In this document: piece after piece, positions 1-6,767 of the stretch
Layout of the letters: each line of letters starts with the position of its first letter
Position numbering within the stretch: position 1 is the first letter of the stretch
Source of the DNA: Parabacteroides sp.
Lineage (GTDB): Bacteria; Bacteroidota; Bacteroidia; Bacteroidales; Tannerellaceae
Assembly (NCBI GenBank): GCA_019411205.1
Contig: DXRF01000111.1
Span: 1-8,679, forward strand
Direction: 5' to 3'
DNA: 8,679 nucleotides
Program-made: the position numbers and the translations under genes
The notes under the pieces: model-generated
Told to the model about the DNA's origin: nothing
The model's input: only the letters and a program-made list of their open reading frames with translations
Database searches by the model: none

Positions 1-71
1 TTAAATCAAAGTGTTGCGGAATTAAGGTTTATGTGAATGTATAATCGATAATATCTAAATTCTCAAATTTA

Positions 72-2639
72 ATGAAAGAAAAACTACTCTACTTAATGCT
101 GATACTATTAGTGTCTGCGTCAGTGTTTGCGCAAACCGGGGGTGAATCAGCCGCCTTTACAATTAAGGGCCAAGTAGTCGACTCTTTATCCAATGAGTCT
201 GTACCTTATGCCACGTTGAGGATAGCCTTGGCTTCCGCACCACAGAATCCTGTGAAATTGTTGGCTTGCGATGATGATGGCAAGTTCACGGCAACGATGA
301 ACAAGCCGGGTAAATATGTGATGACAATGGAATCTTTAGGAAAAGTTCCTGCCAAGAAAACATTTACATTATCGGAGAACAAGAAAGTCTTGAATTTCGG
401 TAAGCTGTTTATGAATGACGATACCCAGCAGTTGAAAGAGGTTACCGTAACTGCTCAAAAGCCGTTGGTGAAGGTGGAGGTCGATAAATTGACTTATAAC
501 CTGGAAGACGACCCGGAAGCTAAAACCAGCAATGCGTTGGAAATGTTCCGTAAGGTTCCGATGGTCACTGTAGATGGCGAGGATAAAATCCAGCTGAAAG
601 GATCTTCCAATTATAAAATCTATATGAATGGCAAACCCTCCAATTTATTGAGTGGTGACAATGCATCCGATGTATTGAAAAGTATGCCGGCCAGTTCAAT
701 CAAGAATATTGAAGTCATTACCGATCCCGGGTCCAAATATGATGCTGAAGGTGTTGGGGGAATTATCAATATCATTACGACCAAGAACGCACTGCAAGGC
801 TATACGGGAACGATTCGTGCCAATGCCAGTACGCTGGGTAGCTTTGGTGGTGGTGGCTATGTCTCGATGAAGGCAGGAAAGTTTGGTGTCACAGCTAATT
901 ATGGTTATAATTACCGTAATTCCCCTTGGAATGATACCTATTCGATGAGGGATGAACAGGAAGCGAAATACCAGCAGGGTGACGAGACTTTTACCCGTCC
1001 GTCTTCCTTGTTGAATGAACATGGACGCAGCAAAAACAAAGGTCCGTTCCAATATGGTTATTTGGAAGGCAGCTATGAAATCGATACGTTGAACTTATTA
1101 AGTGTAGGTGTTAATTTGTTCAGGGGAAAATCGAATAATCTTTCCGAATTGATTGCGGATAAGGTCAATCGGACCGATCTGACAAATGGAGAGCCAACAA
1201 CAATGTATTCTTATAAACGCTATTCGGATTCAAAGGGAACATTCGGTTCTACGGATGTCAATGTCGATTTCCAGCATTCGACCAGTAAGAAGGACGAATT
1301 GCTGACTTTGTCTTATCGTTTCAGTCAATCTCCCAATGACAATGAAGGACATTCCCGGCTTGAAGATCTGGAAGGTGTTTATAGTCAGGCCTACCGTTAT
1401 CCAAACTGGAATATCAATGATGCTTCTACAACGGAACATACGGCACAGGTCGATTATACGACTCCTTTGTTTAAAGACCAGACATTAGAAGCCGGTGTAA
1501 AATATATAAACCGTCAGAGCAAGAGTAATACATTGGAGCAGGTAAAGGATTCTTTAAATGTCTGGCAGGATATTTCGCAGCGAAATAGCGATTTCCGTCA
1601 TACCCAGCATATTTATTCCGCTTACTTGGGATATATGGTCAAGTTTAATAAATTCGGGGCTAAAGCTGGTGTCCGTGCTGAAGGAACCAGCTTGAGTGCG
1701 GAGTTTGCCAAAGCGCCGGAAGAAAACTTCAAAACAAATTACTTTGACATTGTCCCGAATGCGACATTGACTTACCAGTTGGATATGTCTTCACAGTTTC
1801 GTTTAGGATACAATATGCGTATCCAGCGTCCGGGGATCTGGTTCCTGAATCCGTATTTGAATAACATCGACCCGCAGCGTATCTCTCAAGGTAATCCGAA
1901 TCTGGATTCGGAAAAGAGTAATAATGTGAACTTCAACTTCAGCAAGTTTGCACAGAAGTTCAGCATTAATGCAAGTTTGAGCTATACATTCGTTAATAAT
2001 GCGATTGAAAGATATACGATAATTGCAAACTTCCCGGAATCCAATCCGCTTTCTCAATATAATGGAGCTTCTTATAGCACTTATGGAAATATGGGAAAAC
2101 GTCAGCAGGTCGGATTGTTCCTGTATGGCAGCTGGAATCCGGTTCCTCTGTTCCGTATCTATATGAACGGTGGATTGGATTATACGAATATCGACAGCAA
2201 AAAGGCTTTGGGATTGACAAAGGATGGTGTGGCCGGTCGAATCTTTGCAGGCACACAGTTCAATTTGCCGAAAGATTTCCGTATTAATTTGCATGGTGGC
2301 TATTTTAGTCCGTGGATTCAATTGCAGAGTAAACAATCTCCTTTCTACTTTGCAGGTTTGAATATCAGTAAGGATTTCCTGAAAAAGAAGCTCTCTGTTT
2401 CTTTGGGAGCACAGAACCCGTTCTGGAAAACGATGAAGATGGAATCGACCACGAAAGGTGAAGGGTTTGTAGACCGTTCTACCACTTGGCGTCATGCCCG
2501 TGAATTCCGCTTGAGCATCTCTTACCGTTTCGGTACGATGAAAGGCCAGATCAAGAAAGTACGCCGCGGTATCAGCAATGATGATTCCAAAGGCGGAGGA
2601 GAAGGCAATAACGCCGGTGGTGGCGAACAGGCAATGTAG
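72..2639 (+). CDS. TonB-dependent outer-membrane beta-barrel family protein
   Basis: The 855-residue product is a predicted outer-membrane, TonB-linked barrel protein that would take up an unknown ligand. Residues 1-20 form a signal peptide (charged MKEK start, hydrophobic core, SVFA before Q21). Residues about 28-115 resemble the carboxypeptidase-regulatory-like beta-sandwich (IKGQVVD, VPYATLRI, GKFTATM). A LKEVTVTAQKP segment (121-131) is the usual linker into the plug. The plug covers about 132-238 (ALEMFRKVPMVTVDG, IEVITDPGSKYDAEGVGGIINI). The remainder to F820 is rich in alternating, aromatic-ended strands, like the OMP_b-brl_3 family. The last 34 residues are a charged, glycine-rich tail, which I recall as common in this family. 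No SusD gene follows, unlike SusC proteins. The ATG at 72 is chosen because it gives a proper signal peptide; no Shine-Dalgarno sequence is seen, as is normal here. The ligand is unknown. Family assignment is firm, substrate is not. Confidence 0.92.
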   Translation: MKEKLLYLMLILLVSASVFAQTGGESAAFTIKGQVVDSLSNESVPYATLRIALASAPQNPVKLLACDDDGKFTATMNKPGKYVMTMESLGKVPAKKTFTLSENKKVLNFGKLFMNDDTQQLKEVTVTAQKPLVKVEVDKLTYNLEDDPEAKTSNALEMFRKVPMVTVDGEDKIQLKGSSNYKIYMNGKPSNLLSGDNASDVLKSMPASSIKNIEVITDPGSKYDAEGVGGIINIITTKNALQGYTGTIRANASTLGSFGGGGYVSMKAGKFGVTANYGYNYRNSPWNDTYSMRDEQEAKYQQGDETFTRPSSLLNEHGRSKNKGPFQYGYLEGSYEIDTLNLLSVGVNLFRGKSNNLSELIADKVNRTDLTNGEPTTMYSYKRYSDSKGTFGSTDVNVDFQHSTSKKDELLTLSYRFSQSPNDNEGHSRLEDLEGVYSQAYRYPNWNINDASTTEHTAQVDYTTPLFKDQTLEAGVKYINRQSKSNTLEQVKDSLNVWQDISQRNSDFRHTQHIYSAYLGYMVKFNKFGAKAGVRAEGTSLSAEFAKAPEENFKTNYFDIVPNATLTYQLDMSSQFRLGYNMRIQRPGIWFLNPYLNNIDPQRISQGNPNLDSEKSNNVNFNFSKFAQKFSINASLSYTFVNNAIERYTIIANFPESNPLSQYNGASYSTYGNMGKRQQVGLFLYGSWNPVPLFRIYMNGGLDYTNIDSKKALGLTKDGVAGRIFAGTQFNLPKDFRINLHGGYFSPWIQLQSKQSPFYFAGLNISKDFLKKKLSVSLGAQNPFWKTMKMESTTKGEGFVDRSTTWRHAREFRLSISYRFGTMKGQIKKVRRGISNDDSKGGGEGNNAGGGEQAM

Positions 2640-2647
2640 AAATTTAT

Positions 2648-2712
2648 GATTTATGAATTCTGATTTATGATTTATGGGTTTCTAATAAATCATAAATCAG
2701 AATTCATAAATC
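2648..2712. repeat. Perfect 28-bp inverted repeat built from ATTTATG heptamers
   Basis: The left arm (2648-2675) is exactly the reverse complement of the right arm (2685-2712), with a 9-base loop (2676-2684). It begins 8 bases after the stop codon of the preceding barrel-protein gene. The left side reads as five tandem heptamers over 2642-2676: ATTTATG twice, AATTCTG once, ATTTATG twice. Each arm carries one GAATTC. The transcript would form a long, A/U-rich hairpin that could end or stabilise the upstream mRNA. There is no U-tract directly after it, so a classical intrinsic terminator is not certain. It may be a copy of a dispersed intergenic repeat. Confidence 0.9.
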
Positions 2713-2740
2713 TAAATCCCTCCTTAATTTTCCGCTCTCG

Positions 2741-2775
2741 GACAAATCTATCCATCCAATTAGACAAATTGTGCC
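2741..2775 (+). promoter_or_regulatory. Possible regulator site: GACAAAT direct repeat at 22-bp spacing
   Basis: GACAAAT occurs at 2741-2747 and again at 2763-2769. Both copies are followed four bases later by CC, giving the shared pattern GACAAATnnnnCC. The offset of 22 bp is about two helical turns, so both copies would face the same side of the DNA. The pair sits just upstream of the candidate promoter of the glycoside hydrolase gene. Direct repeats at this spacing suit AraC-type regulators such as hybrid two-component systems, but seven bases is short and chance is possible. Confidence 0.25.
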
Positions 2776-2797
2776 TGTCCCTTTGCCGTCAATTACC

Positions 2798-2805
2798 TAA
2801 TTTTG
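2798..2805 (+). promoter_or_regulatory. Candidate Bacteroides -7 promoter element (TAATTTTG)
   Basis: TAATTTTG matches the Bacteroidetes primary-sigma -7 consensus TAnnTTTG exactly and lies 26 bases before the ATG of the glycoside hydrolase gene, implying a short 5' leader. The -33 TTTG partner is not found at the usual spacing of about 19-21 bases. A TTTG at 2782-2785 is only 12 bases upstream and too close. The promoter may therefore be weak or need an activator. Confidence 0.45.
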
Positions 2806-2831
2806 AGCCGTAAATAAAGAATTTTGTAAAC

Positions 2832-4868
2832 ATGAAACACACAATCTTTAGTCTGATACTCCTTTTTATCAGCACTTCAATCTTTGCGGCACGAAAGGAA
2901 ATCCTGTTAAACGAAAACTGGATGTTCCGTTTTTCCCATCAGGTACAGTTTAAGAGTGAAGAACGGGTGAACCTACCCCATACCTGGAACAGCGGCGATG
3001 CCCTTTCCGGCAAACAAGATTATTACCGTGGAATGGGTAACTATACCAAAACATTGTTTGTGAAGCCTGAATGGAAAGGCAAACGTCTCTTCCTGCGTTT
3101 TGAAGGAGTCAATACAATTGCGAATGTTTTCATTAACGATGTTCATATAGGTGAGCATCGAGGCGGATATGGAGCGTTTGTATTCGAGATTACGGATAAG
3201 GTGAAATATGATGCCGACAACCGGATATTGGTAAAGGTCAACAATGCCTTGCAGCAGGACGTTATGCCGTTGGTCGGCGATTTTAACTTCTATGGGGGAA
3301 TCTACCGGGATGTGAATCTGATCATAACGGAGCCGGTTAATATTTCGTTGACCGACTATGCTTCTCCCGGTGTCTATCTGATTCAGAATAAAGTGACGAA
3401 AGAGCAAGCCGATGTAAAAGCGAAGGTGCTCGTCTCTAATGGAAGTGCGAAGGCACAACCCGTAAAAGTGGATATCAAGATATGGGAGAACGACAAGCTC
3501 GTCCAACAACAGGATATAAAGGTCACGGTGGATGCCAACGACTGGGTTACAACCGGAATGGATTTGACAATCCGGAACCCCCATCTGTGGAATGGTCGTA
3601 AGGATCCGTTCATGTATAGGGCCGAAATATCTCTTCTCTCCGAAGGCCAGATAATCGATAGGATCGTACAGCCGTTAGGTTTGCGCTATTATCATGTAGA
3701 TGCCGAGGAAGGCTTCTTCCTGAATGGCGAACATCTGAAACTGAAAGGAGTATGCCGCCACCAAGATCGGGCGGAAAGAGGAAACGCTCTCTATAAAATG
3801 CACCACGATGAAGATGCGGCCATTATGGTAGAAATGGGAGCTAATGCCGTCCGTCTGGCTCATTATCCGCAAGCGACTTACTTTTATGACCTGATGGATA
3901 AATACGGAATTGTCACTTGGGCTGAAATACCGCAGATCGGGCCGGGAGGATATCAGGACCAGGGTTACATCAACCAGCCTTCTTTCCGCGAGAACGGGAA
4001 AGAGCAGTTGAAAGAATTGATTCGCCAGCATTATAACCATCCGTCGATCTGTTTCTGGGGACTGTTCAATGAGCTGAAGACCATCGGAGACAATCCGACC
4101 GAATATATCGAGGAGTTGAACGACTTGGCCCATAAGGAGGACCCGACCCGCCTGACGACATCTGCCAGCTTCCTTTCTTACGACGATGATATAAATAAGG
4201 TAACCGATGTGATTGCCTGGAACCAGTATTTCGGTTGGTATGGCGGTTCTCCGTCCGATATGGGAAAATGGCTGGATGCCAACCATAAGGCACATCCGGA
4301 ATATAAGATCGCCATCAGCGAATATGGGGCAGGAGCGAGCATCTACCATCAGCAGGATTCCGTGAAACGGGGGATTGCTTCCGGTTGGTGGCATCCGGAG
4401 AATTACCAGACTTATTATCATATCGGAAACTGGAAAGCATTGGCGGAACGTCCGTTCGTCTGGGGTTCTTTCATTTGGAACCTGTTTGACTTCGGTGCGG
4501 CTCACCGTGTGGAAGGCGATCGGCCTGGTATCAACGACAAGGGGCTGGTGACTTTCGACCGCAAGGTGAAAAAAGATGCTTTCTATTTCTATAAGGCAAA
4601 CTGGAATACGGAGGAACCGTTTGTTTACATCACGAACCGCCGTCACCGTGACCGTTCTTTGGCTGTTACGGACATTGTGATCTTCTCTAATCAACCGGAA
4701 GTCGAATTGTTTGTAAACGGAAAAAGCATCGGTCGGCAGAAGTCGGATGAATATGCGACATTCGAGTGGAAAGGTGTTGCTCTGCAGGATGGGGAGAATA
4801 CGATAGAGGCTCGTTCCACTCAAAGGAAGAATCCTGTGAATGATAAGGTGGTCTGGACGGTGAAGTAA
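2832..4868 (+). CDS. Secreted glycoside hydrolase family 2 enzyme, probable beta-galactosidase
   Basis: This 678-residue enzyme is predicted to cleave a terminal beta-linked sugar from an oligosaccharide by the retaining mechanism. Residues 1-19 are a signal peptide (hydrophobic core, SIFA before R21; no lipobox cysteine), so it acts in the periplasm or outside the cell. The order is family 2 sugar-binding domain (about 22-168), Ig-like domain (about 170-283), TIM barrel (about 285-590) and a beta-rich C-terminal domain (about 598-678, ELFVNGKSIG). Landmarks are GVCRHQDR (306-313), NAVRLAHYP (338-346), acid/base E414 in FWGLFNE and nucleophile E497 in ISEYGAG. All catalytic residues are present, so it should be active. 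INDKG (567-571) contains an NxK pattern at the place used by beta-glucuronidases, so glucuronidase activity is an alternative. It converges with a sulfatase gene, suggesting action on a desulfated glycan. Confidence 0.92.
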   Translation: MKHTIFSLILLFISTSIFAARKEILLNENWMFRFSHQVQFKSEERVNLPHTWNSGDALSGKQDYYRGMGNYTKTLFVKPEWKGKRLFLRFEGVNTIANVFINDVHIGEHRGGYGAFVFEITDKVKYDADNRILVKVNNALQQDVMPLVGDFNFYGGIYRDVNLIITEPVNISLTDYASPGVYLIQNKVTKEQADVKAKVLVSNGSAKAQPVKVDIKIWENDKLVQQQDIKVTVDANDWVTTGMDLTIRNPHLWNGRKDPFMYRAEISLLSEGQIIDRIVQPLGLRYYHVDAEEGFFLNGEHLKLKGVCRHQDRAERGNALYKMHHDEDAAIMVEMGANAVRLAHYPQATYFYDLMDKYGIVTWAEIPQIGPGGYQDQGYINQPSFRENGKEQLKELIRQHYNHPSICFWGLFNELKTIGDNPTEYIEELNDLAHKEDPTRLTTSASFLSYDDDINKVTDVIAWNQYFGWYGGSPSDMGKWLDANHKAHPEYKIAISEYGAGASIYHQQDSVKRGIASGWWHPENYQTYYHIGNWKALAERPFVWGSFIWNLFDFGAAHRVEGDRPGINDKGLVTFDRKVKKDAFYFYKANWNTEEPFVYITNRRHRDRSLAVTDIVIFSNQPEVELFVNGKSIGRQKSDEYATFEWKGVALQDGENTIEARSTQRKNPVNDKVVWTVK

Positions 4869-4886
4869 TAACAGGTAGAATTATTG

Positions 4887-4979
4887 AGGGAAGTGTCAAA
4901 ATTCATCTCTTTCTTTTGCCGGGGGGATTAACCCCCGGCAAGGGATTGATTTCTCTTTTTCTTTGACATTCCCTTTTTT
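4887..4979 (+). terminator. Nested inverted repeat between convergent genes, probable terminator
   Basis: An inner perfect 10-bp GC-rich stem pairs 4916-4925 with 4932-4941 around a 6-base loop (GATTAA). On the + strand transcript it can extend by two G-U pairs and a C-G pair to 4913-4944. An outer stem pairs AGGGAAGTGTCAAA (4887-4900, one bulged G) with TTTGACATTCCCT (4962-4974). The unpaired stretches between the stems are both pyrimidine-rich. A run of T follows the outer stem at 4974-4979 and overlaps the sulfatase stop codon. This arrangement best suits the + strand glycoside hydrolase transcript. The inner hairpin could also halt the opposing transcript, though no U-tract follows it on that strand. 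Confidence 0.7.
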
Positions 4980-6564
4980 ATTCCTTTCCGTAAGGGATCA
5001 GTTCTTTCAGTATTTGTTCTTTATACCACGGATCGTCCGCCTCCTTCAGCAAGGGAACCATCTGTTTGCACAAGTCGGATACGATTTCTTTATGCTCCTG
5101 CCAGGGGAGATTCTGCATCTGATACGGATCTTTCAGGTCATCAAATAAAAGGACGTCTTTGAGTTCTTTTGTCTTCCGGTCGATTGTGAGCGACAGGGTA
5201 TATTGATGTGTTTTGATCCCTCTTGACATCGGAAAATAAGAAATGACTTTTCCATCGGTATCCTTTTCCCCATCGACATTCTTAATGTACAAGGCTGCTT
5301 GACGCAAAGGGACGGAAGAATCCTTTCCTGTAAAACGTCCCGCATAATTCCGCCCTTCCACGGTTGTCGGAATTTGTTTTTCCAGACCGCACAGTCCGAG
5401 TATGGTCGGCATGATATCAGGAGAAGACAACAAAAGTTCGCTATCGATCCGGGGAGCTACTTTTTCGGGAAAGCGAACCATAAACGGAACATTCATGCTT
5501 TCGGCATAAGGCGAGTTTTTGGGGTCGTCCGTATTTTGGCTGCACATGGTTTCTCCATGGTCGGAAGAGAAAATGACGAGGGTGTTCTTATCCAATCCCT
5601 GCTTTTCGAGTTCGTCCAATATCCGCCCGAAAGCCCGGTCGACTCCTGTCACTGATGCGAAGTAATAACGTACGGAAGCTGCTTTTTTCATCTCCCGGTT
5701 CGCATTCGGGCGAATCAGCAGGCTGTCCAACGGAAGGTCTTTATATAAGTTGTAATCTTCCTCCATGCAGTCTTCCAGAGAGGTATACGGGCTGTGGGGC
5801 GGATTAAAGCTGACCATCATGAAGAACGGTTTTTCCGGGTCACGCACGTTTCCTTCGTTCCGTAAATAGGAGATGGCCTTATCTGCTTCGTGTTCGGGAG
5901 ACCATTGGTTTATCTCGTGTTTGACACCTTCGGTATCCCAATAGTGCGGATGCTTGTGCACGTCATATGTTCCATATGAATACCAATAATCGAAACCGTG
6001 CCGGCGATTTGCCGGAGTGTAGGCATCCCAAGCCGGAACACGGTCTTCCACATATTTCCCGGGACGTTCCGGGTCATTGGGAGTCGGGCAGTCAACATGC
6101 AGTTTCCCGATATAAGCACAGTTATAGCCTGCTTGGCTGAACACGTCGCTGATGCAAGTCGCATCCTCGCGCAGTGAGCTGATCGGACGGTTGGCATTAC
6201 AGTTCAGAGGTACTCCGCTATGTTCCGGATACATCCCCGTCAACAATATTCCCCGGTGCGGACTGCTCAGCGGGCAGTTGCTCATGGCAGAAGTCAGCAC
6301 TGCGGATTCTTTTGCAAACCGGTTCAGATTAGGCGTATGCACCGGATCCCCCTCGAAATTCACCGCTTCCCGGAATCCCGCTTCTTTCCAGAAACCCATC
6401 GCATGGTTACGCATTTGGTCCGGAAAGATGTAGATGACGTTTGGGAGGCTCGATAAATTTTTTTGGGGGACAGGCTTTTCTTTGCACCCTTGAAAAGAGA
6501 AAAGAAGGATACCCCCTAAAAGGTATACCGCATTATGGTTGGAATGATAGAGTTGTTTATACAT
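4978..6564 (-). CDS. Lipoprotein sulfatase, serine-type formylglycine enzyme
   Basis: This 528-residue enzyme is predicted to hydrolyse sulfate esters on a carbohydrate. The N-terminus ends in a lipobox-like SFQGC, so C27 is probably lipidated and the enzyme membrane-anchored. The sulfatase signature is SSPHRGILLTG (100-110). S100 would be converted to formylglycine by an anaerobic sulfatase-maturing enzyme (anSME), a radical-SAM protein not encoded in this window. Other expected active-site residues are visible: D49 in FPDQMR, R104, K154 and H156 in GKLHVD, H257 in PPHSPY, and D335/H336 in SSDHGE. Q50 replaces the second aspartate of the common DD pair, as in some choline-sulfatase-like and phosphonate-hydrolase-like enzymes. 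Length is normal and the gene looks intact. Its start lies 203 bases after the susD-like stop on the same strand, with a terminator between. It is probably transcribed separately. The sugar and sulfate position are unknown. Confidence 0.92.
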   Translation of the reverse strand: MYKQLYHSNHNAVYLLGGILLFSFQGCKEKPVPQKNLSSLPNVIYIFPDQMRNHAMGFWKEAGFREAVNFEGDPVHTPNLNRFAKESAVLTSAMSNCPLSSPHRGILLTGMYPEHSGVPLNCNANRPISSLREDATCISDVFSQAGYNCAYIGKLHVDCPTPNDPERPGKYVEDRVPAWDAYTPANRRHGFDYWYSYGTYDVHKHPHYWDTEGVKHEINQWSPEHEADKAISYLRNEGNVRDPEKPFFMMVSFNPPHSPYTSLEDCMEEDYNLYKDLPLDSLLIRPNANREMKKAASVRYYFASVTGVDRAFGRILDELEKQGLDKNTLVIFSSDHGETMCSQNTDDPKNSPYAESMNVPFMVRFPEKVAPRIDSELLLSSPDIMPTILGLCGLEKQIPTTVEGRNYAGRFTGKDSSVPLRQAALYIKNVDGEKDTDGKVISYFPMSRGIKTHQYTLSLTIDRKTKELKDVLLFDDLKDPYQMQNLPWQEHKEIVSDLCKQMVPLLKEADDPWYKEQILKELIPYGKE

Positions 6565-6639
6565 ATATAGATAGATTTATAGAACGTAATGATATTTTGC
6601 AATCCATTTTTCTAGTTCTGATAAGTTGGATATGAGATT

Positions 6640-6653
6640 CAATGTTTACATTG
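6640..6653. promoter_or_regulatory. Possible operator: 14-bp dyad upstream of the sulfatase gene
   Basis: CAATGT and ACATTG form a perfect 6-bp inverted repeat around TT. The dyad lies 75 bases before the sulfatase ATG, inside what would be its 5' leader if the -7 element at 6705-6712 is used. It could be a binding site for a dimeric regulator or a small hairpin. In A/T-rich intergenic DNA a dyad of this size can arise by chance. Confidence 0.25.
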
Positions 6654-6704
6654 CTGCCAATATTGAAAGGAGTTACTCTTTCTGGTGGGAGCATATATAC
6701 GTTA

Positions 6705-6712
6705 CAAATATA
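6705..6712 (-). promoter_or_regulatory. Candidate Bacteroides -7 promoter element (TATATTTG)
   Basis: On the - strand the sequence reads TATATTTG, an exact match to TAnnTTTG. It lies just downstream of the susD-like gene's terminator and would drive the sulfatase gene from a start near 6698, leaving a leader of about 130 bases. No TTTG -33 element is seen at the expected distance, which falls inside the terminator stem. Position supports it, but half the promoter is missing. Confidence 0.4.
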
Positions 6713-6715
6713 ATG

Positions 6716-6747
6716 AAAAAGGACAGACATAACGGTCTGCCCTTTTT
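6716..6747 (-). terminator. Intrinsic terminator after the susC/susD-like genes
   Basis: Read on the - strand, GGGCAGAC (6742-6735) pairs with GTCTGTCC (6728-6721) around a 6-base loop and is followed at once by five T (6720-6716). The third position pairs as G-U in the - strand RNA but would be an A-C mismatch in the + strand RNA, so the structure favours the - strand. It begins about 20 bases after the susD-like stop codon. It should separate the transporter genes from the downstream sulfatase gene. Confidence 0.85.
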
Positions 6748-6767
6748 ATTTGTTTATCGGTAGATGA

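Noticed and set aside
14..45. TTGCGG and TATAAT upstream of the TonB-dependent barrel gene, resembling an E. coli-type promoter
   Set aside because: The gap is 20 bases rather than about 17, and Bacteroidetes primary sigma factors use TTTG and TAnnTTTG instead. No good match to that pattern was seen in bases 1-71.
1803..2495. Open frame of 230 codons on the - strand inside the TonB-dependent barrel gene
   Set aside because: It is antisense to a clear barrel-coding region, shows no domain, and has no start context of its own.
2782..2785. TTTG as the -33 element of the glycoside hydrolase promoter
   Set aside because: It is only 12 bases from the -7 element, whereas about 19-21 are expected.
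3675..4823. Long open frame of 382 codons on the - strand inside the glycoside hydrolase gene
   Set aside because: It lies wholly opposite a gene with intact catalytic motifs, and its translation shows no recognisable domain or signal. It is best explained by codon use in the real gene.
6152..6456. Overlapping short + strand open frames opposite the start of the sulfatase gene
   Set aside because: They are antisense to the conserved sulfatase signature region and their translations show no family motif.
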